Source: Rhizobium tibeticum
GTDB lineage: Bacteria; Pseudomonadota; Alphaproteobacteria; Rhizobiales; Rhizobiaceae
NCBI RefSeq assembly: GCF_900110205.1
Contig: NZ_FOCV01000003.1
Span: 1-64,000, forward strand
DNA: 64,000 nt
Direction of reading: 5' to 3'
This document shows, piece after piece, positions 29,803 through 40,057 of this stretch; the first letter of the stretch is position 1; every line of letters starts with the position of its first letter. The translations under genes were made by a program, and so were the position numbers. The notes beneath the pieces are model-generated. The model was not told the DNA's origin, made no database searches, and was given only the letters and a program-made list of their open reading frames with translations.

Positions 29803-30834
29803 TCATTTCTGCAAAAGAGCCGTGTCGCCGGCTCGCGACGCCACCAGTCGGAACTCCAACATCAGATTGCGTTGCAGGATGGAGTGGTTGTCATCAGAGA
29901 CGATCACCACATGCGTGGTCCCATCCTCGGCCGCGAAGACATCCAAGCCTTCCATATTGTCGATCTGATAGTTGAAGTCGCCCTGCAACAATATCTCGCC
30001 GTCCATAACAGCGCCGGGTCGGATGTCGGCAGCCTTGATGCGGCGGATGCGCATTCCGATGCCTTCTGCGACGTTGAAGCGGCGCTCCAGCAGCAACAGG
30101 TCGCCATCCGGCAGGAAGGCTCCGTCCGTCGCGTCGAAATCGCCGTAATGGGCGAGCGACAGACGTCCCTTCAACGGCCCGTCTAGAACCGCGGCATAGG
30201 CATTGCCGTCGATGTCTAAGCTGCGTTCGGCCACGATCAACGTCCCGCCCTTGAGGGCGCTGTCCACGGGCGCAATGGCGATGGTCTCAAAGCCGCGGTT
30301 GCCGCGCAGTGATCGTTCGGAAAACGGAATGGGAATGGTGTCGATCGCACGCGATGTCTCGAAGCCGGGGTCGGGATAGACGTCGACGCGGTGGTCCTGC
30401 TCGAAGGAAACGAGGATCTGGCCGCCATGCAGCGTAATACCCTCGGCATCCATATGCCCCTTGCCTTCAAAGCTCCGCCCGGCGCGATTCTTCATCGGGG
30501 TGATCGCGACATCGGCAAGGCCGGACAGGCGCCCCTGCGGATCGCGCTCGATGCGTCCGGTCATCCAGTGGCCGGTATCGAGCACACCCACGAAATCCGT
30601 CTTGTCTGATCGAAAACGGATCGACGACAGCGAACCGAACAGCCGTTGGGGAGAGACCATCTCGAGCCCACCGAGGAATTCGAGGGGGCCGAACCGGGTC
30701 TCGTCGGAGCCAATCTTGAAGTCAGTGATGATGCGGCTCCTGACCTCGACATCGCCATCGGCAAGCGCTGGCGGCATGGCGGCCGCCAGTGCAAGGGCGA
30801 TCGATATCAGGTTGGCGAAAGGCTTCCGGAGCAT
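29803..30834 (-). CDS. esterase-like activity of phytase family protein (periplasmic)
   Basis: The 343-residue protein has a signal peptide (cleavage after 'PALA', about residue 25) and a beta-propeller-like phytase-esterase domain with 'FLGGLEMVSPQ', 'AEGITLHGGQILVSFEQ', 'NRGFETIA' and 'NMEGLDVFAAEDG'. The repeated E-G-(I/L/F) segments are typical of this family. It begins 20 nt after cobT, so it may be the last gene of a cobS-cobT unit, though a role in cobalamin synthesis is not evident. Confidence 0.85.
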   Translation of the reverse strand: MLRKPFANLISIALALAAAMPPALADGDVEVRSRIITDFKIGSDETRFGPLEFLGGLEMVSPQRLFGSLSSIRFRSDKTDFVGVLDTGHWMTGRIERDPQGRLSGLADVAITPMKNRAGRSFEGKGHMDAEGITLHGGQILVSFEQDHRVDVYPDPGFETSRAIDTIPIPFSERSLRGNRGFETIAIAPVDSALKGGTLIVAERSLDIDGNAYAAVLDGPLKGRLSLAHYGDFDATDGAFLPDGDLLLLERRFNVAEGIGMRIRRIKAADIRPGAVMDGEILLQGDFNYQIDNMEGLDVFAAEDGTTHVVIVSDDNHSILQRNLMLEFRLVASRAGDTALLQK

Positions 30835-30854
30835 CCAGAAAGCGTCCTTCGCGG

Positions 30855-32756
30855 TTAGCCGGCGCGGCGGAGGCGACCGCCCCGCGGCTGGACGGTCTTG
30901 TCTTCGAAGAGTGACGCAAGCTGCTCGGTCATGGCACCGGCCAGCTCGTCCGCATCGACGATCGTCACCGCGCGCCTGTAATAGCGCGTTACGTCATGAC
31001 CGATACCGATTGCCAGAAGCTCGACCGGCGAACGCGTCTCGATGCGATCGATGACGGCGCGCAGGTGTCGCTCCAGATAGTTGCCCGGATTGACCGACAG
31101 CGTCGAATCGTCGACCGGCGCGCCATCGGAGATCATCATCAGGATGCGTCGCTGCTCGCGGCGGGCAAGCAGGCGGTTGTGCGCCCAGATCAATGCTTCG
31201 CCGTCGATGTTCTCCTTGAGCAGGCCTTCGCGCATCATCAGGCCGAGATTGGCACGCGCGCGGCGCCAAGGAGCATCGGCCGACTTGTAGATGATATGGC
31301 GCAGATCGTTGAGACGGCCCGGTGTCTGCGGCTTGCCGCTACCAAGCCACTTTTCACGCGCCTGCCCACCCTTCCAGGCCTTTGTGGTGAAGCCCAGGAT
31401 CTCGACCTTGACGCCGCAGCGCTCCAACGTGCGTGCCAGGATATCGGCGCAGGTGGCCGCAACCGTGATCGGGCGGCCGCGCATCGAGCCTGAGTTGTCG
31501 ATCAAAAGCGTCACGACGGTATCGCGGAACTGCGTGTCCCGCTCCATCTTGAAGGACAGCGCCTGCATCGGGTCAATGATCATGCGCGTTAGACGCGCAG
31601 GGTCGAGGTATCCTTCCTCGAGATCGAAATCCCAGGAGCGGTTCTGCTGCGCCATCAGGCGGCGCTGCAGGCGGTTCGCGAGACGGCCAACCGCACCCTG
31701 CAGATGTGCAAGCTGCTTGTCGAGGAAGGCGCGCAGGCGCTCCAGTTCCGCGGCGTCGCAGAGCTCTTCGGCGGTAATTGTCTCGTCAAATTCCTCGGTG
31801 AAGACGTGGTAATCGACCTTCTCGTTGAAGTCATCGAAGGGGGTGTTCGGACGGCGGGTTTCGCCCGGCGTCTCGGAATCTTCCTCGCCTTCTTCCTGCA
31901 TGTCGTCGTCGGAGATTTCGGCGCCTTCGGTGTCGCCGTCCTCCATCTGCTCGTCGGCGACTTCGCTGTCCTCCACGGGCGCAGCGTCGGAACCCGCCTC
32001 GTCATCGACCTCGTCCTGATCCTGCTCGTCGCCGTTCGGCTGGTCTTCCTGCTCCGAATCGTCGTCGGAATCGGGCTCGCTGTCATCGTCGCCATACTCT
32101 TCCGCCATCTCCATGGCCGAAAGCACGTTGCGGATCGCCTTCGAGAAGGCTGGCTGATCGTTGATGACGCCGGAGAGGTTTTCGAGTTCGGCACCAGCCT
32201 TCTCCTCGATGAACGAGCGCCAAAGATCGAGGACCTTGCCGGCGGAGGCTGGCGGCTTCTCACCGGTCAGCTTCTCGCGCACCATCATGGCCATGGCCTC
32301 GCCGATCGGCGCATCCTCCTGCCGCTCGATGCCGGAGAAATTCGCCTTGGCGTATTTCTCATCGGTCATCGACCGAAGGTTTGCAGCAACGCCTTCCATG
32401 CGCAGCGCGCCGATCGATTCCACACGCGCCTGCTCGACGGCGTCGAAGATCGCCCGCGCGTCGGAGCCTTGCGGCGCCATCGTCGCGTGCACCCTGTCGT
32501 CGTGGCAGGCGAGCCTCAGCGCCATCGAGTCGCCGAGGCCGCGCGTGACCGCGAGTTCATGCATCGTCGGACGCTTGGAAAGCTCCGGCAGACGAATCCG
32601 CTCGGCGGTCATTCCAGGGCGTTCGTTGGCGAAGGTCACCTCGACGTCGCCGTCGCCGGCAATCGCGCGAACGCTGCCGGTTATCGCCCGGCGCAGCGGC
32701 TCGACGTCGACTGGCGAGCCAGGCTTTGCTTTCGAATTGTCACCACGAGCAGCCAT
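30855..32756 (-). CDS. cobT: cobaltochelatase subunit CobT
   Basis: The 633-residue subunit of the aerobic CobN-CobS-CobT cobaltochelatase inserts Co2+ into hydrogenobyrinic acid a,c-diamide. A helical N-terminal CobT domain is followed by a strongly acidic Asp/Glu-rich linker (about 220-300) and a C-terminal von Willebrand A domain with the MIDAS motif 'DNSGSMRG' (about 416-423). It works with the AAA+ subunit CobS, encoded 12 nt upstream. CobN is not in this window. Confidence 0.95.
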   Translation of the reverse strand: MAARGDNSKAKPGSPVDVEPLRRAITGSVRAIAGDGDVEVTFANERPGMTAERIRLPELSKRPTMHELAVTRGLGDSMALRLACHDDRVHATMAPQGSDARAIFDAVEQARVESIGALRMEGVAANLRSMTDEKYAKANFSGIERQEDAPIGEAMAMMVREKLTGEKPPASAGKVLDLWRSFIEEKAGAELENLSGVINDQPAFSKAIRNVLSAMEMAEEYGDDDSEPDSDDDSEQEDQPNGDEQDQDEVDDEAGSDAAPVEDSEVADEQMEDGDTEGAEISDDDMQEEGEEDSETPGETRRPNTPFDDFNEKVDYHVFTEEFDETITAEELCDAAELERLRAFLDKQLAHLQGAVGRLANRLQRRLMAQQNRSWDFDLEEGYLDPARLTRMIIDPMQALSFKMERDTQFRDTVVTLLIDNSGSMRGRPITVAATCADILARTLERCGVKVEILGFTTKAWKGGQAREKWLGSGKPQTPGRLNDLRHIIYKSADAPWRRARANLGLMMREGLLKENIDGEALIWAHNRLLARREQRRILMMISDGAPVDDSTLSVNPGNYLERHLRAVIDRIETRSPVELLAIGIGHDVTRYYRRAVTIVDADELAGAMTEQLASLFEDKTVQPRGGRLRRAG

Positions 32757-32768
32757 GATCGGTCAGCC

Positions 32769-33764
32769 TTAGGCCTCCAGAACGATATTGGCTGCACTTT
32801 CCTTCAGCTCGACGCCGAAGGCGCGCTGATAGTGCTCGGCAACCAGCGGGCGCTCCAGTTCGTCGCACTTGTTGAGGAAGGTGACGCGGAAAGCAAAGGC
32901 GATGTCCCCGAAGATCTCGGCGTTTTCCGCCCAGGTGATGACCGTACGCGGGCTCATGACGGTGGACAGATCGCCGTTCATGAAGGAGGCGCGCGTCAGA
33001 TCGGCAACGCGAACCATCTTGGAGACCGTATCGCGGCCTTCCTTGTCCTTCTGGAACGTCTTCACCTTGGCAGCGACGATGTTCACCTCATGGTCGTGCG
33101 GCAGGTAGTTCAGCGTCGTGACAATCGACCAGCGGTCCATCTGCGCCTGGTTGATCTGCTGTGTGCCGTGATAGAGGCCGGTGGTGTCGCCGAGGCCGAT
33201 CGTGTTTGCGGTGGCAAAAAGTCGGAAAGCCGGGTGCGGACGGATGACACGGCTCTGGTCGAGCAGCGTCAGGCGGCCGGACGATTCCAGAACGCGCTGG
33301 ATGACGAACATCACGTCGGGGCGGCCGGCATCGTATTCGTCGAAGACGAGGGCGACGTTGTGCTGGTAAGCCCAGGGCAGGATGCCGTCCTTGAATTCCG
33401 TGACCTGCAAACCGTCCTTCAGAACGATCGCGTCCTTGCCGACGAGGTCGATGCGGCTGACATGGCTGTCGAGGTTGATACGCACGCACGGCCAGTTGAG
33501 GCGGGCGGCGACCTGTTCAATGTGCGAGGATTTGCCCGTGCCGTGATAGCCGGAGATCATCACGCGTCGGTTATGGGCGAAACCGGCAAGAATGGCGAGC
33601 GTGGTCTCGCGGTCGAAGAGATAATCGGTGTCGAGGTCCGGAACATAGGCGCTGCCCTGGCTATAGGCCGGCACGCGAATGTCGGAATCGATACCAAAGA
33701 CCTCCCTGACCGAAACGGTGGTGTCCGGAAGCTCCGAAATATCAAGGTCAATCTTGCTCATCAT
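32769..33764 (-). CDS. cobS: cobaltochelatase subunit CobS
   Basis: The 331-residue AAA+ ATPase of the aerobic cobaltochelatase shows Walker A 'GYHGTGKSS' (72-80), Walker B 'LVFDEYDAG', sensor 'FATANT' and the C-terminal '[21 protein letters not shown]'. The sequence is very close to rhizobial and Pseudomonas denitrificans CobS. The start is one of two adjacent ATGs (33764 or 33761, '[10 protein letters not shown]'). It is followed by cobT on the same strand. Confidence 0.95.
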   Translation of the reverse strand: MMSKIDLDISELPDTTVSVREVFGIDSDIRVPAYSQGSAYVPDLDTDYLFDRETTLAILAGFAHNRRVMISGYHGTGKSSHIEQVAARLNWPCVRINLDSHVSRIDLVGKDAIVLKDGLQVTEFKDGILPWAYQHNVALVFDEYDAGRPDVMFVIQRVLESSGRLTLLDQSRVIRPHPAFRLFATANTIGLGDTTGLYHGTQQINQAQMDRWSIVTTLNYLPHDHEVNIVAAKVKTFQKDKEGRDTVSKMVRVADLTRASFMNGDLSTVMSPRTVITWAENAEIFGDIAFAFRVTFLNKCDELERPLVAEHYQRAFGVELKESAANIVLEA

Positions 33765-34075
33765 GTCTCCAAGGCGGGTGACCGACACCCGACCATACTG
33801 TCTCAGCCCATATCGCAACCATGACGCCGCAGATTAGGGTCCGCGCTCGCTCATGTCGGAACGTCGGCGATGCTTCTCCGGGACTGAAACGAAACCTCGG
33901 GGGCGATAGTCTACCGCTAGCGAGCATTCTTGAACAAAGTCCCGGACAAGAAACGCCGCGCCCGGAAGTGGCCAAGGCGCCTGTGGGACAAACGCAGAAA
34001 GTTATGCCGCGATTGCCTGCGGCCTCAGCCGATTTGGGACCATACCTGATTGAAGACCAAGAGCAAGGACGGGAA
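33765..34075. other. intergenic region between cobS and the J-domain gene
   Basis: No gene is supported in this 311-nt gap. A 93-codon plus-strand frame (33821-34102) has no ribosome-binding site, no recognisable domain and overlaps the end of the J-domain gene. No cobalamin riboswitch was found here, although cobS starts at its edge. Confidence 0.5.
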
Positions 34076-34687
34076 TTAACAAAAACCGTTCTGCTTCAAT
34101 AATTGATAGGCCTGAATGACGGCGCGGAACCGTTCTTCCGAGCCGCGGTCGCCACCATTGGCGTCGGGGTGGTGCTTCTTGACCAGTTCCTTGTATCGGC
34201 TCTTGATCTCCGACGAGGTCGCACTGGCATCAAGGCCCATCGTGTCGAAAGCCTTGGCTTCCAGGCTTTTCAGCTTGCGCTGTTCGGGAAAACGGGGACC
34301 GCTTCCCTTGGTGCCGTTGACGAAGCCGAAGGGATCGCGCACGCGGTAGGAACCCGAGCGCAGATCTGAATGCAGCGGGCTGTTCTTGGCGGCCTTGTTG
34401 ACGCCGACCGTCCAGGTCGGACGATGCCCGGTTATCGCTTCCTTCTGGTAGCGCGCGATTTCGCCGTCGGAGAGGCCGGAGAAGTAGTTGTAGCCCTTGT
34501 TGTATTCCTTCACGTGCTCGAAGCAGAACAGAAAGAACTGTCCCTCGGCATTGCGTCCGACGGGAGCGCGATGCACGCCTTTCTTGTCGCAGCCATCCCA
34601 CTGACAGGAAGGGGGAGCCTGTTCGGTTTCCTGCTCGCGTTTGCGGCGGGTGCGGATGCGGTCGAAATATTTGGAATCGAGTCTCAT
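34076..34687 (-). CDS. J-domain (DnaJ-like) protein
   Basis: The 203-residue protein carries its J domain at the C-terminus (about 148-200): 'AFDTMGLDASATSSEIKSRY' followed by the HPD tripeptide in 'KKHHPDANGG'. The N-terminal part holds 'CQWDGCDKKG' and 'FCFEH', four Cys/His residues that may bind zinc. It lacks the G/F and zinc-finger regions of DnaJ proper, so it is a specialised DnaK co-chaperone. The start ATG is at 34685-34687; the gene is divergent from bolA. Confidence 0.85.
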   Translation of the reverse strand: MRLDSKYFDRIRTRRKREQETEQAPPSCQWDGCDKKGVHRAPVGRNAEGQFFLFCFEHVKEYNKGYNYFSGLSDGEIARYQKEAITGHRPTWTVGVNKAAKNSPLHSDLRSGSYRVRDPFGFVNGTKGSGPRFPEQRKLKSLEAKAFDTMGLDASATSSEIKSRYKELVKKHHPDANGGDRGSEERFRAVIQAYQLLKQNGFC

Positions 34688-34787
34688 GGCGGCACTAATT
34701 ATGGGCCTGCGAAGAGGCGACAACAAGAATTGACAAACCGGAATGTTGCTGGCTTGGTGGGAACCTTTTTCGCAAAGCAACGAGACC

Positions 34788-35069
34788 ATGACCCTGCAGA
34801 CCCGCATCGAAGAAAAGTTGACCGCCGCGTTCGCGCCAGAGCGCCTGAGCGTGATCAATGAAAGCCATCTTCATGCGGGCCATCAGCCTGACATAACGGG
34901 GACCGGCGAGACCCACATGCGGGTGCGCATCGTATCCGCCAAGTTTGCCGGCATGCCACGACTGGCGCGACACCGTGCGATCACGGAGCTTTTGAAGCCA
35001 GAGCTGGATGCCGGATTGCATGCGCTCGCTGTCGAACCAGCAGCCCCCGGCGAACCGGTGCGCTGGTAG
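34788..35069 (+). CDS. bolA: BolA-family protein
   Basis: The 93-residue protein has the class II KH-like BolA fold: 'RIEEKLTAAFAPERLSVINES' split here at the loop, then 'HRAITELLKPELDAGLHALAVEPAAPGE'. The invariant histidine lies in 'LARHRAI'. BolA proteins act in iron-sulfur cluster trafficking with monothiol glutaredoxins and in envelope stress; one rhizobial BolA participates in iron sensing. Start ATG 34788; divergent from the J-domain gene with 100 nt between them. Confidence 0.9.
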   Translation: MTLQTRIEEKLTAAFAPERLSVINESHLHAGHQPDITGTGETHMRVRIVSAKFAGMPRLARHRAITELLKPELDAGLHALAVEPAAPGEPVRW

Positions 35070-35139
35070 CGGGCACGAGGCTGTATATGGGTGTTCTGGC
35101 CGCTTTTTCCAAGGCGACCGGATACGTCACGGTACCTTT

Positions 35140-35619
35140 TCAGCGGATCAGAAGCGCCGTCGCATAAAGCCCGAAGCCGAAGATGGTATGCGCCACCAGA
35201 TTGAGGAAGCGCACCTTGTTCGGGTTCGGCGTCTTCGATGCGGCCCAGCCGATGCCAAGACCAGGCTGCAGCAGGAACCAGCCGGCACCAACGGTGACGA
35301 TCGCCCAGATCCACGCCGGCAGGAAAGTCGGCTCCGCCAGCCAACCCGGCCCGACGAGCAGCACGAGCAAAATGCCGTAGACAATCCCGACCGCATAATG
35401 GCCGATCCAGCCGAGCGCGAGTTCATGGTCGCAAGGTACGGCGGTGCCGATATCGTCGTGGAAGACCTTGCCATTCTTCAGGTGCCAGAACCAGCGCCCG
35501 ACCGGCGCCCAGTTCGGCAGCGGGCCGCCCGTGGCTTTCGCAAGAACAATTGCCCAGATGTCCATAAGAACGGTCGCCCCGATGCCGATGGCGACAGAAC
35601 GCCAGAAAATATCAAACAT
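35140..35619 (-). CDS. DUF2938 membrane protein
   Basis: The 159-residue protein has four predicted TM helices and the DUF2938 pattern 'GIGATVLMDIWAIVL', 'PVGRWFWHLKNGKVFHDDI' and 'LGWIGHYAVGIVYG'. The family is of unknown function. The ATG 35617-35619 ('MFDIFWRS') is used; the upstream extension is Arg/His-rich non-homologous sequence. It lies 68 nt downstream of the CorC-like gene. Confidence 0.85.
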   Translation of the reverse strand: MFDIFWRSVAIGIGATVLMDIWAIVLAKATGGPLPNWAPVGRWFWHLKNGKVFHDDIGTAVPCDHELALGWIGHYAVGIVYGILLVLLVGPGWLAEPTFLPAWIWAIVTVGAGWFLLQPGLGIGWAASKTPNPNKVRFLNLVAHTIFGFGLYATALLIR

Positions 35620-35687
35620 ATCAAATCCATAATGGTGATGCCGGCGACGGACCCCTCTCCGGCGCGAGCAATAAAGGGACATCTGCC

Positions 35688-36998
35688 TCAAGCCGGACCT
35701 GCCTCGTTTTCCTCCGCTGGCCGGATACGAAGTTTCGTGATGCGGTTCTTTTCGCGCCTCATGACGATGAAGCGCTTTTCGTGGAAGGTGAAGGCCTGCC
35801 GCTCCTCTGGGATGGTCATCGATTCGTGGATCACGAGGCCGGCGATCGTCGTCGCCTCCTCATCCGGCAGATGCCAGTCGAGGGCACGGTTGAGATCGCG
35901 GATCGGGACGTTGCCATCGACCACGATCGAACCGTCCGCCTCCTGGCGCACGCCCTGTATGTCGATGTCGTGCTCATCGGCAATATCTCCGACGATCTCC
36001 TCGAGGATGTCCTCCAGCGTCACGATGCCCTGCACTTCGCCGTACTCGTCGACGACGACAGCGAAGTGCTGCTTGCGGCGCAGGAAGGCATTTAGCTGCG
36101 CTTCGAGACTGGTGCTGTCAGGCACGAACCACGGCTTCTGCGCGATCTTGACGATATCGAGATGTTCCGGCTCGGCATCGCGCTCGGCAAGCGCGCGCAG
36201 CAGATCCTTGGAGTGAACCACGCCGATGATATTGTCCGTGGAGCCGCGCCAGAGCGGCATTCGGGTAAAGGGGCTTTCCAGGATCGTCCGTACGATCACC
36301 TCGGGCGGATCGTCCGCATTGATCGCCCGCATTGCCGTGCGGTGGACCATAATGTCGGAAAGTTCGAGTTCGCCGAGATCGAGGACGCCACCCAGGCGGT
36401 CGCGGTCTGCCTTGACGAACGATCCCTCGCGGTGCAGCAGATCGACGGTGCCGCGCAGTTCCTCGTGGGCGGAAAGCATTGAGGTCTCACGCGAGAGGTT
36501 GATCCCAAAGAGCGACAGGATCCAGCGCACGATCGCATTGACAAAGGATGACAGCGGGCCGACGACTGCGACGAACAGCTTAACCGCATAGGCGACATTG
36601 AGGGCGAACCGATCCGGCGTCGAAATCGCCCAGCTTTTCGGCAGCACCTCGGCGAAGATGACCAGGATGACGGTCATTGCGAGAGTGGCAAGCGCAACGC
36701 CGGAGTTGCCGAACAGCCCGAGAAACAGGCTGGTCGCCAGCGACGAGGAAAGGATGTTGGCGAGATTGTTGCCGATAAGCAGCGCGCCGATCAGCCGGTC
36801 GCGGCGTTCGATGAGCCGCCGCACCAGCCCCGCGCGTTGCTCGCCATTGGCTTCGAGCGTGTGGATGCGGCTGCGGGAGACCGCCGTCAGCGCCGTCTCC
36901 GAGCCGGAGAAAAATGCGGACATGAGCACGAGGGCCACGATGGAGACAATTTCCGGCCAGGATGCGGAAAGAAATGCCAGCGTGCCTTCGAGGGTCAT
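35688..36998 (-). CDS. hemolysin/CorC-CNNM family transporter (DUF21, CBS pair, CorC_HlyC)
   Basis: The 436-residue protein has a DUF21 membrane domain with four TM helices (about 15-185), two CBS domains (about 205-330) and a C-terminal CorC_HlyC domain (about 345-430). Members export or sense Mg2+/Co2+. The start overlaps the aroB stop by 4 nt, so it is the third gene of a coupled aroK-aroB-CorC unit, an arrangement conserved in rhizobia. Confidence 0.9.
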   Translation of the reverse strand: MTLEGTLAFLSASWPEIVSIVALVLMSAFFSGSETALTAVSRSRIHTLEANGEQRAGLVRRLIERRDRLIGALLIGNNLANILSSSLATSLFLGLFGNSGVALATLAMTVILVIFAEVLPKSWAISTPDRFALNVAYAVKLFVAVVGPLSSFVNAIVRWILSLFGINLSRETSMLSAHEELRGTVDLLHREGSFVKADRDRLGGVLDLGELELSDIMVHRTAMRAINADDPPEVIVRTILESPFTRMPLWRGSTDNIIGVVHSKDLLRALAERDAEPEHLDIVKIAQKPWFVPDSTSLEAQLNAFLRRKQHFAVVVDEYGEVQGIVTLEDILEEIVGDIADEHDIDIQGVRQEADGSIVVDGNVPIRDLNRALDWHLPDEEATTIAGLVIHESMTIPEERQAFTFHEKRFIVMRREKNRITKLRIRPAEENEAGPA

Positions 36999-38125
36999 TG
37001 CGGGTGTTTCTCCTTGAGGAAGCTCAGCACTTCCGAGGCGGGAACATCATTGGCGACAAAGGACTGACCGATGCCGCGGGTCAGGATGAAGGTCAGTTTG
37101 CCGCCCTTCACCTTCTTGTCCTGGGCGATCGCGTCCATCAGCACTTCAGCAGGTGGCAGCGTTCCTGGGATTTCTGCCATGCGCGTCAGCAGGCCGACAG
37201 CCTTCAGGTGGCTTTCTACACGGCGTGCGTCGTCCGGGCTCGCCAAGTTCATGCGCGCCGAAAACTCGTGCGCCAGAACCATGCCGATCGACACGCCTTC
37301 GCCGTGTACGAGACGCGAACTGTCATAGGCTGTGGCCGCCTCCAGCGCATGGCCGAAGGTGTGGCCGAGATTGAGCAGCGCGCGTTGCCCAGTTTCGCGC
37401 TCATCGGCCACGACGACATCGGACTTTGCCTGGCAGCTTGTGGCGATAGCCTCGATTCGGGCGATGCCGCCGGCAAAAACCGCCTGCCAGTTGGCTTCCA
37501 GCCAGGCGAAGAAATCCGGCTTGTCGATCAGGCCGTATTTCGCCACCTCGGCATAGCCGGCGCGGAACTCCCGCGCGCTCAGCGAATTCAGGACGTCGGT
37601 GTCGGCGAGCACGAGGTCGGGCTGATGGAAGACGCCGACGAGATTCTTGCCGTGCCGGCTGTTGATGCCTGTTTTGCCGCCAACCGAGGAATCGACCTGC
37701 GACAACAGTGAGGTCGGCACCTGCACGAAACGCACACCGCGGCGCACGATGCCCGCCGCAAAGCCGGAGAGATCGCCGATCACGCCGCCACCGAGCGCGA
37801 TGACATAATCGTTACGCTCAATCCGCGCCTCAAGGACCTTGTCGCAAACGGTCATCAAGTGCTCGAAGCTCTTGGTCTTCTCGCCCGCCGGCAGCACGAG
37901 GGTTGCGGAGGCGATGCCTGCCGCCTCGAGGCTTTGGATCAGCGCCTCAAGATAAAGCGGCGCCACGTGCTCGTCGGTGATGACGGCCGCTTTCCGGCCC
38001 TTCAGGCGCGATGCGATCTCTGTACCGGCACGGGCGATCAGGCCTGGTCCGATCAGGATATCGTAGGCGCGCTCGCCGAGCGGCACGTGAACCTTGCGTT
38101 CAAAGGCGGAGGCAATCGCATTCAT
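36995..38125 (-). CDS. aroB: 3-dehydroquinate synthase
   Basis: The 376-residue NAD- and metal-dependent enzyme cyclises DAHP to 3-dehydroquinate in the shikimate pathway. Motifs include 'ALGGGVIGDLSGFAAG', 'QVPTSLLSQVDSSVGGKTGIN' (split across the active site) and the metal ligands 'GHTFGHALE' and 'HGEGVSIGM'. It overlaps aroK upstream and the CorC-like gene downstream by 4 nt each, indicating tight translational coupling. Confidence 0.95.
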   Translation of the reverse strand: MNAIASAFERKVHVPLGERAYDILIGPGLIARAGTEIASRLKGRKAAVITDEHVAPLYLEALIQSLEAAGIASATLVLPAGEKTKSFEHLMTVCDKVLEARIERNDYVIALGGGVIGDLSGFAAGIVRRGVRFVQVPTSLLSQVDSSVGGKTGINSRHGKNLVGVFHQPDLVLADTDVLNSLSAREFRAGYAEVAKYGLIDKPDFFAWLEANWQAVFAGGIARIEAIATSCQAKSDVVVADERETGQRALLNLGHTFGHALEAATAYDSSRLVHGEGVSIGMVLAHEFSARMNLASPDDARRVESHLKAVGLLTRMAEIPGTLPPAEVLMDAIAQDKKVKGGKLTFILTRGIGQSFVANDVPASEVLSFLKEKHPQ

Positions 38126-38712
38126 CGGGCTGCACTTTCGGTTCGGGCATCGATCACGGCTTGGAGAATCTCATCCGCCATCAGTTCCTTGCGCACATCG
38201 CGCGAGAGGACGGTGAGGTCGGCGAGCTCGTAGATCGGATAACGCGCGTTCATCAGGTTTTCGAGGGTCTGCTTGGGGTTCTCGGTCTTGAGCAACGGCC
38301 GCGTATCGCGCTTGCTGACCCGCTCCCAGAGAACGTCGAGGTCCGCCTTCAACCAGATGGAGACGCCGCCCTTCTTGATATGCTTGCGCGTCCGGTCGTT
38401 GATGAAAGCGCCGCCGCCGGTGGAGACCACGCGCGGACCGTTCTTCAGCAGGCGCTTCATCACGCGGGTTTCAAGCGCGCGGAACTCTTCCTCGCCGTAA
38501 GCGGCGAAGAGCTCGCCAATGGACATGCGGGAGACCTTCTCGATCTCGGCGTCGCTGTCGACGAAAGGGATGCCGAGCTGATGGGCGACGATCCGACCGA
38601 CGGAGGATTTGCCTGCGCCCATCAATCCGACCAGGATCAGATTGCGAGAACCGAGCGCAGCACGAGCCCTGTCTTTCAAGCTTTCGGCAACGGTCAGAAC
38701 TGGGTGGCTCAT
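38122..38712 (-). CDS. aroK: shikimate kinase
   Basis: The 196-residue kinase phosphorylates shikimate. Walker A 'GLMGAGKS' (29-36), shikimate-binding 'DSDAEIEK' and 'STGGGAF', and the lid 'RDTRPLL' are present. The ATG at 38710-38712 ('MSHPVLTVAESL') is taken; the open frame continues to 38832 without homology. It is the first gene of the aroK-aroB-CorC operon and is divergent from the small membrane protein and xerD. Confidence 0.95.
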   Translation of the reverse strand: MSHPVLTVAESLKDRARAALGSRNLILVGLMGAGKSSVGRIVAHQLGIPFVDSDAEIEKVSRMSIGELFAAYGEEEFRALETRVMKRLLKNGPRVVSTGGGAFINDRTRKHIKKGGVSIWLKADLDVLWERVSKRDTRPLLKTENPKQTLENLMNARYPIYELADLTVLSRDVRKELMADEILQAVIDARTESAAR

Positions 38713-38859
38713 TGGTCCATTCACACTTTGTTTGCGAACGGTATCGACAAATGCAGGTGTAGCGTCAAGTCGCGGGCAAGGGAAACGTGGTTCAAATCGC
38801 GCCTTCTTGCACTTGCAAACATGCTTCTTCATAAAGAAGCAGAGCCATGGAGTTGCTGA

Positions 38860-39036
38860 ATGCCGAGTTTGTTCCGTTTTCTCGCCGTTTTGGCGGTCAT
38901 CGCCGGTGCGATATACGGAACGATGTGGGCACTTGTTGTTTTCGTGGAGCCGCAGGAGCGCGACGTGACGATCCGTATTCCCTCCGAGCGGATCAACCCT
39001 CCGTCGACCGGCGCCATCAACCCGTCCAAGAAGTGA
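38860..39036 (+). CDS. small conserved membrane protein (58 aa)
   Basis: A short gene of 58 codons begins '[16 protein letters not shown]', has one TM helix (about 4-28) and a short periplasmic tail '[16 protein letters not shown]'. The tail pattern is one I associate with small proteins upstream of xerD in rhizobia. The ATG lies 4 nt upstream of xerD's leader: the stop at 39034-39036 is followed by the xerD ATG at 39041, so translation is likely coupled. Function unknown. Confidence 0.7.
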   Translation: MPSLFRFLAVLAVIAGAIYGTMWALVVFVEPQERDVTIRIPSERINPPSTGAINPSKK

Positions 39037-39040
39037 GACG

Positions 39041-39994
39041 ATGAAGGATCTCGGCTGGGTTCGCGTCGAAGCCTTTCTGGAAATGATGAGCGCGGAGCGG
39101 GGTGCGGCCGCAAATACGCTCTCCTCCTATGAGCGCGACCTCGACGATCTGCACGCCTTCCTGAACGGCAAAGGCATCCGCCTGATGGACGCGGCGTCGG
39201 CGGATCTTTCGGCCTATCTTTCCTCACTCGCTTCCCAAGGGTTCAAGCCTTCCTCCCAGGCACGGCGGCTGGCTGCGATGCGCCAATTCTACAAATTCCT
39301 CTATGCCGAGGGCCTGCGCACCGACGATCCGACCGGCGTTCTCGATGCGCCGAAGAAAGGCAGGGCACTGCCGAAGACGATGGGCGTCGACGAGGTCGGC
39401 AGGCTGCTGGAGCAGGCCGAAACCGAAGCTCAGGATCCTGCGCCCGGGCAGCTGCAGCGACTTCGGATGCTGGCTCTTCTCGAACTGCTCTACGCGACGG
39501 GGATGCGTGTCAGCGAGCTTGTTTCGCTTCCCGCCCGTGTGCTCGATCAGGACGGACGCTTCCTGATGATCCGCGGCAAGGGCAACAAGGAGCGGCTTGT
39601 GCCGCTATCGCAATCGGCAATCGCGGCGCTGAAGCTTTATGGTCGCATGCTCGCCACCGATAACGCCGCCGCCAATGTCCAGAAGGAAAACCCCTGGCTG
39701 TTTCCGGCTGCATCCAAGGAAGGCTATCTGCCGCGGCAGGTTTTCGCGCGTGATTTGAAAAATCTTGCGATCCGCGCGGGCCTCACCCCATCTATGATCT
39801 CGCCGCACGTCATGCGGCATGCATTTGCAAGCCATCTTCTCGCCAATGGCGCGGATCTTCGCGTCGTTCAGGAGCTGCTGGGGCACTCAGACATTTCAAC
39901 CACGCAAATCTATACGCATGTGTTGGAGGAACGGCTTCAACAACTGGTCCAAACGCACCACCCCCTTGCCAAACAGGCCAAAAAGCAGGAATAG
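39041..39994 (+). CDS. xerD: site-specific tyrosine recombinase XerD
   Basis: The 317-residue recombinase resolves chromosome dimers at dif with XerC and FtsK. An N-terminal SAM-like core-binding domain (about 5-90) is followed by the catalytic domain with Arg156 ('GMRVSEL'), His256 and Arg259 ('HVMRH'), His282 ('LGHSDI') and the nucleophile Tyr291 ('IYTHV'). All key residues are present. It follows the small membrane gene by 4 nt and precedes accA by 63 nt. Confidence 0.93.
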   Translation: MKDLGWVRVEAFLEMMSAERGAAANTLSSYERDLDDLHAFLNGKGIRLMDAASADLSAYLSSLASQGFKPSSQARRLAAMRQFYKFLYAEGLRTDDPTGVLDAPKKGRALPKTMGVDEVGRLLEQAETEAQDPAPGQLQRLRMLALLELLYATGMRVSELVSLPARVLDQDGRFLMIRGKGNKERLVPLSQSAIAALKLYGRMLATDNAAANVQKENPWLFPAASKEGYLPRQVFARDLKNLAIRAGLTPSMISPHVMRHAFASHLLANGADLRVVQELLGHSDISTTQIYTHVLEERLQQLVQTHHPLAKQAKKQE

Positions 39995-40057
39995 GACCGG
40001 CAACAAAGGGCGCGCTCTCAAAAGGCCGCCCCGGCAAAAGGAACGGAAACGCACCTC

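Noticed and set aside
33821..34102. 93-codon plus-strand frame between cobS and the J-domain gene
   Set aside because: No ribosome-binding site, no domain, and it overlaps the J-domain gene end.
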